Positions 46,871 through 59,591 of a stretch of DNA of 64,000 nt are shown piece after piece. Every line of letters begins with the position of its first letter. The first letter of the stretch is position 1. This stretch comes from Mallotus nudiflorus (lineage: Eukaryota; Streptophyta; Magnoliopsida; Malpighiales; Euphorbiaceae). Location: the NCBI GenBank assembly GCA_947683625.1, contig CANTUR010000460.1, forward strand, positions 3,153,001 to 3,217,000, given 5' to 3'. The position numbers were made by a program, and so were the translations under genes. Under the pieces are notes generated by a model. The model did no database searches and was not told where the DNA came from. It saw only the letters and a program-made list of their open reading frames with translations.

Positions 46871-48480
46871 CTCAATGCTCTCTTTATAACCCTCAAGAAA
46901 CTTGGAAAACATTTCTTTAAGGAAGAGGTGAACAATAAGATTCTAAGAATCCTAGTTACAAAGGATTCTGAATCTTGGGTCACTTCAATTGAGGAAGCTC
47001 AAGACCTCTCAACTCTCTTAACTGATGTGCTTATTGGAAAGCTCTTAACATATGAGTTTACAATCAAACAAAGAGGTGAAAAGTAAGAGAAGGAAGAGAA
47101 GAACAAGAGCATAGAACTAAAAGCTCTTCAAGAAGATAGTGAAAAGGAAAGCATTAAAGATTCTAGTGACAAAGATGGTGATATTGCCATGGTCACTAGG
47201 AACTTCAATAAGTTTTTGAGAAAGAAAAATTTCTCAAGAGCAAGGGACTACAATAAGAAGTTTGAAGGAGATGGTAAGAAGAGAACCAAAGAAGTTATTT
47301 GTTATGAATGTAAGAAATCGGAACACATCTGAACTGAGTGCTCTAAAATCAAACTCAAGAACAAAGGAGCAAAAGATAGGAAAAAGACCTTCAAAGCTAC
47401 TTAGGATGACTCCTATGAATCCGAAGAGGAAGAGGAACAATAAAAAGTGGCCAATCTTTGCTTCTTGACTCTTAAAGATGAAAATAATATACCATTTACT
47501 TCTAACTCCTCTCATGATGATTGGTATGATTATGATGAATATGATAATAATGATGATGAGAGCTTTATTGTGAGCAAACTCTTGCTTAAATACAAAAGCT
47601 TATTATCTAAGAAGAAGCATTATAAGGATGAGTTAGCTAACCAGACTAAAGAATTTGAAAGTTTAAAAAATGATTTTGCTAAAATTATTAAATTAAATAA
47701 AAAACTTGTTAGTAATGCAAAATCTTCTAATTCCTTAGAAGATCAACTTAAGAAAATAAGTGATGAAAATCATAAGCTTTCTAAAGAGATATTAGAATTA
47801 AAGAATTCCATTGCTAAATTTAAGAGAGGAAAAGGAACTTTGGATAGTCTTTTTTATTCTTAAAATTTCATAGCGATACCAATGAAATTGGATATAAAAA
47901 TGGAATGCCTACATCATCATCATCATCATCATTACACATTAATTTTGTAAAAGCCTCACATGACTTCACTCCTTCTATTTCCAAACCAAATGAGATTCAA
48001 GCTTTCAAAGCTAAAAGTCTCATGTGCCAAATAACAAAGGAAATTCTCATAAGACTTAACCTCTATTGACATGAAAAGGTAAGACATATGTAGGAAGACC
48101 ATAACCTAAACATGCTTATATGTACACTAAACACAACACTCATAAGCATGTTACACAACACAATGCACCTAAACATGTTGTACAAACCTATTAAAATACA
48201 CATTACCATTGCCAATGCATGTCTCACACTATGACTCAAAATAATGGGAGATACACACCACCACAACATAAATGACATGTTTCATATATTAGGAAAGCAT
48301 ATCATCCTAGCAGAAACAAATTTGAAAATGTTGTATGTTCATATTGCATGATCAAAGGACATATCAACAATGTGTAATTCTATATAAGACTACACATGAA
48401 TTTACTTCCTTTAAATTATCTTGAGACTAACCAACCTAGATTGAGAATGGTTTGGGTTCAAAATAACACTTAAATTATTT
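46871..48480 (+). pseudogene. SIRE-2 gag, 5' end missing
   Basis: Joined to the LTR-D gag start at about 46870-46880. It carries the UBN2-like part (LKKLGKHFFKEEV, SWVTSIEEAQDLSTLL), a zinc knuckle with both first Cys kept (CYECKKSEHI then TGA at 47330-47332), and an acidic and coiled-coil part (47447-47863). The second knuckle (CSYCMIKGHINNV, final Cys codon now a stop) is near 48340. It is less broken than SIRE-1 but not functional. Confidence 0.88.
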
Positions 48481-49735
48481 TATGTAGGTGTGCTTGAAAT
48501 CTATAAGAATGAAAAGCAAATGGTATCTTGATAATGGATGTTCAAGGCACATGATGAGAGACATACAGCAATTCAACAAGCTTGATGCTAAGAATGGAGG
48601 ACATGTCACATTCGGAGATAATGCAAAAGGAAAGATTATTGGCATTGGAGAAATAGGTAATTCTCAATCCTTATTTATACATCATATGTTACTTATTGAT
48701 AGTCTTAAACATAATTTACTTAGTATAAGTCAATTATCATAGGAAATGAAGTGACTTTCCATCCTAAAAAGTGCTTTGTTAGTAGTCTTGATGAAGAAAA
48801 AATAATTTTAGTGGTGAAAGAATAGACAATATTTATGTTATTGATTTGAACAAGATTGATAACAAAGATATCAAATTCTTAATATCTATTTCCCATGACT
48901 TATGGACATGGCATAAAAGATTAGGACATGCAAATTTTTAGCTTTTGAATGATCTTTTTAAAAATAAACTTGTGATTGGTTTACCCAAGCTTGAATTCAC
49001 TAAGGATAAACCTTCTAATGCTTGTCAAAAGGCAAAATAATCCAAGTCCTTATTTAAGCTAAAAAATGTAGTGACTACTTCTACACCACTTGAACCTATA
49101 CATGTGGATTTATTTGGACCAACTAGAGTTGCTAGTCTCAGAGGAATGCACTATGCATAAGTATTAGTTGATGACTACTCTAGATTTACTTGGGTGTGTT
49201 TTCTTGCTTATAAGAATGATACTTTTAACGATTTTGAAAATTTTGCTAAAAGAGTTTTAAAAGCAAAAAAGATTTTGTATTTCATCCATTAGAAGTGATC
49301 ATGGAAATTAATTTAAAAATTAATTCTTTAAAAAATTTTGTAATGTAAATAGTATTTCATATACATTTTCATCTCCTAGAACTCCTAAACAAAATAGGGT
49401 TGTTGAAAGGAAAAATAGAACACTTATGGAAATGGCTAGAACAATGCTTCATGAGTATAATTTGTCTTTATACTTTTGGGCAGAAGTCGTTAACACATCT
49501 TATTACATTTCAAATTGAGTTTTCAAAAAACCAATTTTGAACAAAACATCTTATGAGTTATGGAACAATAGAAAACCTAAAATCTCATATTTAAGAGTAT
49601 TTGGATGCAAGTGCTTTATATTAAACACCAAGGATAATCTTGGAAAATTTAGTTCGAAAGCCGATGAAGGAATTTTCCTGGGCTATTCTATTTCTAGTAA
49701 AGCATACAAAGGTTTTTAATAAGAAAACTCTAGCA
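48481..49735 (+). pseudogene. SIRE-2 protease and integrase
   Basis: The protease keeps an open frame (48488-48742), but the active site reads YLDNGCSRHM, with Asn where D-S-G or D-T-G is needed. The GAG-pre-integrase text TWHKRLGHANF is followed by integrase: VDDYSRFTWVCFLAYKND, WAEVVNTS and LRVFGCKCFILNTKDNLGK. Frameshifts occur near 48800 and 49280, and a stop replaces Gln or Trp in several places. Confidence 0.88.
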
Positions 49736-51594
49736 GTTGAAGAGTCAATGCATGTTATATTCGATGAATCAAACTCACTTAATCCTAGAAAGGATATTTG
49801 CATTATTGATGATCTTATAAGTGAAAATGAGATTATGGAAACTCAAGAAGAAAATGTTAGTAAGCCTTTGGAACTTAAAGGTCCAAGCAAGGAGGATAAT
49901 GAGAAGTCATCTCAACCTACCTTGAAGGATGAACTTCCAAAGGATTGGCAATTCAAGAAAGCTCATCCTCAAGATCTCATCATAGGTGACACTACAAAGG
50001 GGGTAACTACTATATCTAAACTCAAGAATATTATAAATTTAGCATTCAGTTCTCAAATTGAGCCCAAAAATGTCAATTGTCCATTAAGTGATGAATTTTG
50101 GGTCCTTGTTATGCAAGAAGAGTTAAATCAATTGGAGAAAAACAAGGTTTAGACCTTGGTTCCTAGACCAAAATATCATCCTATTATAGGTACCAAATGG
50201 GTGTTTAGAAATAAGATGAATGAATAAAGTGTCATAACTAGGAACAAAGCTAGACTAGTAGCTAAAGGTTATAATCAAGAGGAAGGTATTGATTACAATG
50301 AAACCTTTGCCCCCATTGCAAGGTTAAAAGCTATTAGAATGTTACTTGTATTTACATCATACATGGATTTTAAACTTTATCAAATGGATGTTAAAAGTGC
50401 ATTTTTAAATAGTTTCATTGAAAAGGAGGTATATGTTAAGCAACCTCCAGGTTTTGAAAATTTTAATTCTCCAAATCATGTTTTTAAATTGTAAAAATTA
50501 TTGTATGGATTGAAACAAGCTCCAAGAGTTTGGTATGAAAGATTGAGCAACTTCTTACTAAAGAAAGGGTTCTCCAAAGGAAAAGTTGACACAAGTCTTT
50601 TTATAAAGAAATCTAAGCATAATTTATTAATTATTCAAATATATGTTGATGATATTATTTTTGGTGCTACTAACCACTGCTTATGTGGGGAATTCTCAAA
50701 ATTAATGCAAGGAGAATTTGAGGTGAGTATGATGGGAGAACTCAAGTTCTTTCTTAGACTTCAAATTAAGCAATGTAAAGATGGAATTTTCATCAACTAA
50801 ACAAAATATGCAAGAGACATTCTTAAGAAGTTTGGCATGGATGGAGCTAAGACAAGCAAAACTCCAATGAGCACTATAACCAAACTCAACAAAAAGGAGA
50901 ATGGCAAACCTGCTAATGAAAAATGATTTAGAGGTATGATCGAATCTCCTTTTCTTTCACTGCTAGTAGACTCGATATTATGTTTGCTACTTGCTTGTAT
51001 GCTAGATTTCAATCAAGTCCTAGAGAGTCTCATTTGAATGCTATCAAAAGAATTTTCAAATATATTTATGGTATAATGCATTTAAGACTATGGTATCCTA
51101 GGAGTTCTTCCTTTAACTTGATTAGTTATTCTGATGCAAACTTTGCTAGTAGTTTACTAAAAAGAAAAAGTATTTTCAGAACTTGTCAAATTTTAGGAAA
51201 TTTCTTAGTCTTTTAGTTTAGCAAAAAATAAGTTAAGGTTGCCTTGTCCACTACTGAAGCTGAATATATTACAGCAAGTCTTTGTTGTTCACAGGTCATA
51301 TGGCAAAAACAATAATAGTTGGACTATGGTATAAAAATTGATCACATTCCTATCAAATGTGATAATACAAGTGTCATAAACCTTAGCAATAATCCCATTC
51401 AACATTTTAGAATTAAGCATATAGACATTCAACATCACTTTTTACGTGATCATGTTCAAATTGGTCATATCTCACTTGATTTTGTTAATATAAATAATCA
51501 ACTTACTGATATCTTCACCAAACCTCTCAATGAAGAGAGATTGAATTACATTAAACATGAACTTGACATGATTGATGGTTCTAGTCTGTCTTGA
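49736..51594 (+). pseudogene. SIRE-2 reverse transcriptase and RNase H
   Basis: The linker PKDWQFKKAHPQDLIIGDTT precedes the reverse transcriptase (YHPIIGTKWVFRNK, MDVKSAFLNSFIEKE, LYGLKQAPRVWYERLSNFLL). The catalytic YVDD is at 50642-50653 inside a 99-residue open stretch. RNase H follows (YSDANFASS, STTEAEYITASLC, LTDIFTKPLNEERLNYI) and ends at TGA 51592-51594. Stops at 50225 and 51313 match SIRE-1. Confidence 0.9.
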
Positions 51595-51659
51595 TTTTGT
51601 GTTAATTTTACAATATTAATGTTTGGATTCCTTTAAGTTTTCTTTATGTTTAATTTTTG

Positions 51660-52600
51660 GCATTAATACTAGAAAAAGAAAATTTTCATTAACAAGAAAA
51701 ATTCATACAGTACAAAGATAAAATACTGAAAATAAATTCAAAATAAACTAAATGTAAACAAGCATAAAATGAGCCTAAAAACAAACTAACAGTTAGAGGC
51801 TTATATACAAAAAATAAACTAAATAAATACTGAAAATAAAATAAATAAAAAGAGGAGGAGATCAAGGAGGAGGAGGAGGATAGGTGCAAGTGTAGTCTTG
51901 TTGCTCATAAATATGATTGACATCGTGTTGAAGATGAGTAATATTGTCATCAATTTGATTGAAAAGCACATTGAAATTGGATTCAACTTCATCAAAATGA
52001 GAATTGAAGTTGGTTCCATCAAGGACATTCGTTCAAAGATTTGTCCTACCCAAAGAGGTTCGTCATCTTAAGCTTGAGTACCTTAAGTTGATGTACCTTC
52101 ACTTCTTGTTCTTTTCCTTAGAGGAGCATCATGAGTTTTTTCTTCTTCCCCAATATCTTATCCTTCTTACTCTTCCAATTCTTGAAACATAGCCTCAATA
52201 TTTTCACTTGCTCTAAGGTCATATTTTCAAACCCAAAATCCATTAATAGAAGTGAATTTTTTAGAGTTTTTTATAAAGGTTTCATCAAGAAGAATAGGCT
52301 TAGTAGAGGGTAGAGGATCAAGATTAATATTGTAGAATTTAGGTAATTTTATGACAATTCCACCAATAAAAATTGCACCAATGTTACTATCACTAATTAG
52401 CCAAATTCTCCATTTTAAAAATCTTCCCAAAGCAATCTTTTTATTATGAAGAAGGCAATAAAGAATGAAAAGATCATCAAGAGAAAGAGTTTCATTGGAA
52501 AGAGTTCTACCATTAATAGAATAGGTAATGAAACAATGAACATACCAAAGTGCTTTGGATTTGATGTGTGAGGCTTTAGTATGTCTGTGTCAGAAAAGGG
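51660..52600 (-). pseudogene. SIRE-2 env-like gene segment, inverted
   Basis: Read on the minus strand this block matches SIRE-1 from about 21420 to 22370. Shared text includes SNETLSLDDLFILY-type sequence, GRFLKWRIWLISDSN, PSTKPILLDETFIKNS and the Pro-rich tail region. In SIRE-1 the same text is on the plus strand. Flanking SIRE-2 sequence before about 51657 and after about 52600 is in normal orientation. The first 1.2 kb of the equivalent SIRE-1 region is missing. Confidence 0.85.
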
Positions 52601-53356
52601 GAGAAATATTTGAGTTTGCATGTGTATTTAGTTAATTCCTTTAAAATTAAAAAGGAGATTTTTTTTTAAAATACACCTATGTGATAGTGTGTCCTTAATA
52701 TCAATTTTTTTTATTTTTTTTTCTCTTCTTATTTTATTTTATTATAGGTGGAGAGAAAATTATTAGAATATTATTTTTATATATGCCATGTAATTTCATC
52801 AAGATTTGGTATATCTTTATTTTTTATTGTTTTGGTTCATGATCTTTCATTTCCTCTAGGCTTTTTTTTCCTTTAGGTTCATTTCCATTTATATCTTTCT
52901 TCTCTTTTTATCTTTGACATAAGGGAAAAAGAAGCTATATGATAATTGTGCTTAGTGTTTATATTTGTAATATGCTAAGTGTCACAAGATTAATTAGCTA
53001 GCTAAGCTCTATATGATCATATGAAGTTGTGTTATATGTACTATTTTTGTGATGCATTATATGCATATATATTTGAAATTATTTCTTTCATATTGCCAAA
53101 CATTTTTTATGTTTTTAACACGTGTTATGTTAGGCCATAATTTTCTCATAATATATTTTATATTTTTTTCATGGAGAATAAATTATAAATTTATATTTTT
53201 TATCATATTCATATTCATAGGGGGAGAAATAAAGAAATATATTTGATTTTATTTTATATCATCATTATTATCACAATTGTTATTTATTTCACACTTTACA
53301 TTGTATTATTTTTATCAAACTCAAAATAAGTTTGTCAAAATAAAAAAAGGGGAGAT
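52601..53356 (+). other. SIRE-2 3' untranslated region and polypurine tract
   Basis: Matches SIRE-1 from about 22420 to 23090. It includes a purine tract at 53220-53227 and the final tract AAAAAAAGGGGAGAT directly before the 3' LTR. Confidence 0.75.
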
Positions 53357-54468
53357 TGTTGACCTTAGCAAGTTATCAATCTTTATTTTGATCTTATCAA
53401 AATTAATTTTGAGCAACTAATGTAGTTGCTTGAAGTGTGTATAAGTTAGGAGTAATTTGGAAGTCAAAATAATGATGAACTATCAAAGAAAAATCATTTC
53501 AGAAAGACATCATAAGCATTATCTCAATTAGACTCAACACAGGGACTAAATTGCACAAAAAGTACAAATCTTGTCATGCTTCCGACCAGGAGCAGGGTAG
53601 TCCCGATCGAGACCACAATAGATCAAGTTAAAGCAAAAATTCAGTTTTTGGCATAATTGATCCCGACCCAATGTCCCAACCGAGACAATACCTCGGATAA
53701 GGTAGTCTCGACTGGGACTAATGGAAAAATTCAAATATAATGGCTCGTAACAATTGTTCAATGCTCATCCCGATCGGAATTGATGATATCCCTACCAGGA
53801 TCTGACAAATTGCAACTTAAAAGTCCAAATTTCATTCAAATGGACTTTGAGTTTGTTGGGAACGAAATTATTGCTTCCAACAGCTATAATTGAATTGCTT
53901 AAGTATAAATATAACCTCTAAAGGTTATTTGAGGTTAAGAAACTTGTTTATTCATTATATACTTTTAAGCATTCAACTAAGCTCTCAAAACTCTTTCAAA
54001 ATTCATTTTATTGTTGTATACTCTTATAAGAGTTGGTGAGTGTTATAATAGAAATTCTTATTCTTCTATTTTATGGGGTTAAGAAAATGGGAAGTAAGAT
54101 TTTATTCTAAAGTAATTGGTTTAAGTGTTTAGCCATTAAAACACTTGGGAATTCGGTTTTAGTGTGAGCCTTGAAAACACTTGTGAATTGATTTTTGAGT
54201 GAACTTTGAAAACTCAAGTTATAAGGTTTGAGTTAAGCCTAAAAACTCAAGTTGTAAAAATCAATCTAGGAAAATAGATTGTGGTGATTCAAAATCCTAA
54301 CTTGGGATAAGTTAGATGGAGACGTAGGATTATTGAGAATCTGAACACTTTAAATTCTTTTATTCATCATTTTTTCTTCTCAACATTCTTTTTAATTCTT
54401 GTTCAAATCATTTAAATTTCTTATTATTGTTTGATAGTTCTATTCACCCCCCATCTTGGACTCTTTCA
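53357..54468 (+). repeat. 3' LTR of SIRE-2
   Basis: Starts TGTTGACC and ends CTCTTTCA. Palindromic TCCCGAYCGGGA-type words lie at about 53575-53800 (for example TCCCGATCGAGACC). Confidence 0.93.
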
Positions 54469-55137
54469 CCATATCAAATTTCTTTTTTTATTGGCTTGTT
54501 GTGTTCTTCATTTTTCTATGCATCACTATCTTTCTCTTTGATTATAATGGCTTTATTTGGCTAATTGTTGCAATATGATTTTTGATTACCAATGGAAGGG
54601 TGGGATTTTTTTTTATTACACAAAAGGTTTTTGATTTCCGGTGGCGGTAGGTGGTTGGGTTTTCTTTTTTTGGCTAGGTTTCTTTGCATGTTTTTTTTAA
54701 TTACAAAGACAATTAAATAAATTGATGCACAGGTGTTGTTTTGTTTTTATTGACAATTAAATAAATTGATGCACATGATACGCACATGTTTATTTTTTTT
54801 TATATATAAATTTTATGACTTTTCTTTTAGTCTTGTTACTAGTTTTGTTTATTTTTACCAATTAATGACCTTAAATGTATTTGTTATTATAATTTTATTT
54901 AACTTTAAATTTTTATTTGCATTTATTTTATTAATATATTTATAGTTTTACTTTATAAAAAGTATTGAAATATAAAATTAACTATCCATACATGTCAGTT
55001 CTTTTACACCATATTTTATTGATTTTTAGATTATTAGTAATTATTTAAATTACTAATAATTTAAATTATTAGTTCTAAAAATTTAATATTAAATTTAAAT
55101 TGCTAATTTTTTTTATTAAAGTTTTAGTTTCATTAAT
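54469..55137. other. AT-rich DNA between SIRE-2 and the hAT remnant
   Basis: No gene is recognised. A duplicated ATTAAATAAATTGATGCACA segment occurs at about 54713 and 54757. An AT palindrome (TTAGTAATTATTTAAATTACT and following) lies at about 55033-55075. The 5' end of the hAT element may lie here, but no terminal repeat was identified. Confidence 0.5.
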
Positions 55138-58100
55138 ATGGATTTTACTTCAAAAAATACTAGCACTAGTAACACAACTTCCAATAATTATATTGATGAA
55201 AGTTGTAATCCTTTATGGCAATATGTTAATTCAATTAAAAAAAGAGGAAGTGGAAGAGGTAATTTCAAATGGGTATGCAATTTTTTTGATGAAGAAAAAT
55301 AAGGGTCTTATACTAGAGTGAAGACTCATGTTTTAAAAATAAAAGGACAAGGAATTGAAATTTGTAAAAAGGTTAGAGATAAGAAATTGTTTGAGATGAG
55401 AAAATTAGAGGTTAAAGTTGAAACTAAAATTTTATAAGTTCATAAGTGTTTCTTTACCTAGTACTAATGTTAGTCCTTTTTTTACTTTAACTGAATCAAG
55501 TGCTTCATATTCTTTAAAGAGGATAAAAATTAGTTATACTCTTTTTGGTAAAACACTTGGCATGCAAACCAGAGCTCAACTTGATGCACAAATAACTAGA
55601 ATATTTTATACTTAGGGTCTACCTTTTCATTTATCTAGAAATCATTATTATGTGAGTTCTTATTCATTTCTTGCTAATCATCTATTGGATGGTTATGTTC
55701 CTTTTGGATATAATAAATTGAGAACCACATTACTTCAATAAGAAAAATCACAAGTAGAGAAATTATAGAATCTATTAAAAGCACTTGATTGGAAAAAGGT
55801 GTTATTATTATTAATGATGGATGGAGTGATCGATAAATGAGACCTTTGATTAATATAATAATTACTTTTGGGTCATGCCTTATGTTTATTAAAGCTGTGG
55901 ATTGTTCAGGTGAAGTAAAGAATAAACATTTTATTTTTAATTTGTTGAAAGAAGTAATTGATGAGATTGGAGTCAAAAAGTAGTTCAAGTTATTATTGAT
56001 AGTGCCAAAAATTTGTAAGGTGGTTAGAGATATCATTGAAGGTATGTATCCTCATATTTATTGGACTCTTTACGTTGTGCATACTCTTAAGGGGTATATT
56101 TAATTAAGACTTTTAAATACTTCAATAGATTTTAAAAGTTATGGGGTATTTAGTCATAACTTTTAAAGACTCTTTAAAAGTTAGGATGTATTCAATAACT
56201 TTTATAAACTTAAAAAAAATCTATAAAAGTTAAGGGATATTTAATTAGGACTTTTAAATAGTTAATAAAAGTAAATCCATATTCAAAAAGTCATGGATTT
56301 TATAGACAATAGAATTTTGTAGATTTTGAATGACTTTTTGTAAGTTAATATAAATAGAAAATCTAATAAATTCTCTTTCACCCTACCTCAAGAATTGAAC
56401 AGACTTTTTCCTGGCATAGAAGTCATTCCTTACTGACTGAAAAGAGAAGAAAAAGAGAAAATTGACAATATTGTATTTCTTCTTTTTTATCTCATTATTG
56501 CATAATTCTATTGATTCTCTTGAACAATTATAAACAATTATGTTTTTCTTTTTCTATTTATATATAAGATGAATTGGATTATTTACTTGTATTAATTTTT
56601 TTTCAATTGTGATATTCATAATAGAATTTTTTTCGTTGTTGGATCACTATTTTATATTGTTTAATTAGAAAAATCATTCTTTTGTATATATTTATATATA
56701 TATATTGGTGTCTAATTGTTTGAAAAATTGAATGAACTACCAAAGCCCATCCAACCTATGAAATCTCCAAAGTTCATTCTAAAAAAAACAAAAGAATATG
56801 TAACTTGTTTGTTATAATGCTATAACTTATTTGTTTATTAGGCTTAGCTTAGTAAGTATTAAGGAGAGGTGAATTGTTTACATGTATCTACTGTGCATAT
56901 AAAACAATTGTCAATATTATTTTGATTAGTTGGGAATGAGGACCTTTTAATATTTTATGGAATAAAATACCTTTAAAACATTTAAATGCCATTAGCTTTT
57001 TAATAGCATCTAAATTTTTACTTAGCTTACAATTCTAATAGTTATCGAAATATTTGTTAAGACTCAAGCGCAACAAAGAAATACTACCAATGAATGGAGG
57101 ACTATTATAGCTACTAACATATGGAATGATTTTGAGCATGTGGATAATAATGAACATTCATATTTTTTATTTTTAATATTTTTTTAAGTTTTGATATATG
57201 GAGTTAAATTTTTTATGAAGAAGAAATCAAATTTTCACAGTTTTTTAGTTCAATTCGGCACTTGGAATTTTCAGTTGTTTATTTTGGGTGTAAAAGAAAA
57301 ATCTATTAACTGAATAACTCTTTGATATGTTTTTTAATTTGAAATTAATAAAATAAACATCTTAACTATTTTTGAGAAATTAATTAAAGATATCCATTTT
57401 TAATAATTATTTTTAAAATTTTATTTTTATTATATGACAAAAATTAATTTATTAGATCAAAATATGTATATTAATCAATAAAATTTGTCCAATGTCAATA
57501 AAAGTCATAAAAAGTCTTTCAAAATAAAGTCTATAAAAGTTGTTAACAAATTCATAAACTCTATAAAAGTCTTCCGAAATAAAGTCTATAAAAGTTATTA
57601 AACTCTACAAAAGTCATTCTCTTAAAAAAATATATAAATATCTTTAAAAAAAGTCCTAATTGAATATACACCCCTTAATCTTGCTTTGAAGAATATATGT
57701 GCAACTAAAAATGTGGAAGCTAATCAAGAAACCTATAATTAGTGTCATTGGATTACTGAAATTCATTGAGATGTTTTATAAATTAAGAATTTTATAATGA
57801 ACCATTTAAAGAGATTAGCTATATTTAATCAGTTTAGCTCTTTAAAGTTGCTTTTTGTTGTGGATACTCATTTTGCTTCTATTGTAGTCATGCTTAAAAG
57901 ATTTAAACTTATTAGATGATCTTTAAAAACAATAGTTATGAGTGATCAATGGACATCTCAACCAAAGAAAAGCTAAATTTATTCATGAAAAAATTATGGA
58001 TGAGGAATAGTGGAACAATATTAACTATATTATTGCTTTTGCTGGACCATTTATAATATGATTAGAGTGGGTAATACAAACAAGTCATGCCTTCATTTAG

Positions 58101-58549
58101 TTTAGATTTCATGATTGAAAATGTGAAGAATACAATATATGAGCATGAGAAAAAATAACTACATGATTTTTCACCATTTTACTATGTATGATATCGATCC
58201 TAGAAAGTGATAGACTTGTTTTGGTTCACATGCACCTTTACTTCAAAGGCTAGCTTTTAAAGTGTTTGGACAATCTATTACTTCATCCTATTGTGAAAGA
58301 AATTGGAGTACATATTCCTTTATTCATTCATATAGAAGGAATAAATTAGCTCCAAAACATGTAGAGGATTTCGTCTTTGTCCATAACAATCTTTGGAATA
58401 CCTCTCAATATTATGATGAACACACAAAATTGTTGGATGTTGGAGGAGATGATTTTGGCAGTGTGGAAGACATGGGAGTTCTTAAATTTGTAAATTTTTC
58501 ATTAGATGAACCATATTTAGAGTCTACATCTGTTAAGGAAGATCTATAA
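55138..58549 (+). pseudogene. hAT-type transposase remnant with BED finger, interrupted
   Basis: The start ATG at 55138 leads to a BED zinc-finger-like region (NPLWQYVNSIKKRGSGRGNF, with later His and Lys-rich text). DUF659-like text follows in broken frames (GLPFHLSRNHYY, VPFGYNKLRTTLL, HIYWTLYVVHTL). The gene is split at 56090 by a terminal-repeat element and resumes at 57679 (NLALKNICATKNVEANQETY, IVVMLKRFKLIR, MSDQW). The C-terminal dimerisation domain is the open piece 58262-58549 (SSYCERNWSTYSFIHSYRRN, KHVEDFVFVHNNLW). A middle block before about 58160 looks shortened. Active hAT transposases excise and reinsert DNA with 8-bp TSDs. This copy is dead. Confidence 0.9.
56091..57674. mobile_element. 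Terminal-inverted-repeat DNA element inside the hAT remnant
   Basis: The left end is GGGGTATATTTAATTAAGAC and the right end reads, reversed, GGGGTGTATATTCAATTAGG. TTAA flanks both sides (56087-56090 and 57675-57678). Removing the element and one TTAA rejoins the hAT frame (HTL to NLALK). Both ends carry many subterminal copies of CTTTTAAA or CTATAAAAGT words. No transposase was recognised, so it is non-autonomous. The TSD may be TTAA or the three-base TAA typical of PIF/Harbinger; the sequence allows both. Confidence 0.85.
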
Positions 58550-59553
58550 GTACTACAAATCACATTATTTTTTGTATTTATGTTCTTTTTGATTTATAGA
58601 TTTGGATGATTTTTGTTGATTAGTATTTGTAGTTTATAGAACTTATTTATATTTATTTTTAATTTTAATTTAATTTAATTTTTATTGTGTTGTTGTTGTT
58701 GTTATTATTTATTAAATTAGCTTTAATTTTGGTAAATAATTATAATATTGGTAATATATATTTAGATGCATAATTTTTAACTATGTCTATAAAAAATAAA
58801 AAAATAAAAAAAAATTACATTTTAATATTTATATATATACCCTTATATTTTTAATAATTATATATATACCCCTACATTTTAATATTTACATGTTTCCCCA
58901 TGTATCAGTATCCTATAGTTTTTAAACATATTGCGTTTTTCTATAATCACGTATATGTCTCCGTGCAACTTAGACACTGATAAGAGTATTGAAGTTTACA
59001 TAGTGATGGTGAAAATGATGACGAACTTATTGTAAATGCTGATGATGATGACCTAAGGTAATATTTCTAAATCATAGTGTTTTATTCCATTAATGATATG
59101 TTCACTTGATTTATTTAAGTATCATAAATTAATTATTTGAATAATTACATTATCTATTATGTAAGAACAAGTAATAGTAGTTTACTGCAAGGGTGGTAAA
59201 AGTAAAACAGGTATTGTAAATATTGGGTTATCCATTCTCGTGAATTTATTATTTACTAAATTTTAGTTCTCCATTATTTATTTATTTATTGTAGACATTG
59301 TACTCACATTTATTACCTTCAATAGAATACATGGCTTGCATGATAGGAAATAATTGGGGAAAATGTTCGTGTTCTTTAACTTCCATTTTTTTGTATGCAT
59401 ATTCTACTCCTTTTATGAATATTCTGTGTGAGTTGCTTCCATAGAAATTTAATTAATTGTCTTGCAATGAGTTTGCCTACTTATCTATTTTGACAATTTG
59501 TTTTTTCACAGTTACCGACCTTGGAAAATATATATATATGTATATCTATATAG

Positions 59554-59591
<38 letters not shown>

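Larger units (their letters stand above)
25270..54468 (+). mobile_element. SIRE-2: second SIRE-like copia element, interrupted and rearranged
   Basis: Its outer ends are a truncated 5' LTR (25270-26029) and a complete 3' LTR (53357-54468). The two LTRs resemble each other more than those of SIRE-1: both have GGGACTAAATTGCA followed by ACTACAAATCTT or its near match. The bases before and after (TCATA at 25265-25269, CCATA at 54469-54473) look like one 5-bp TSD with one change. Foreign elements fill 26030-46870. The rest of the 5' LTR, the primer-binding site and the start of gag are missing. Internal SIRE-2 sequence resumes at about 46870. Confidence 0.85.
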
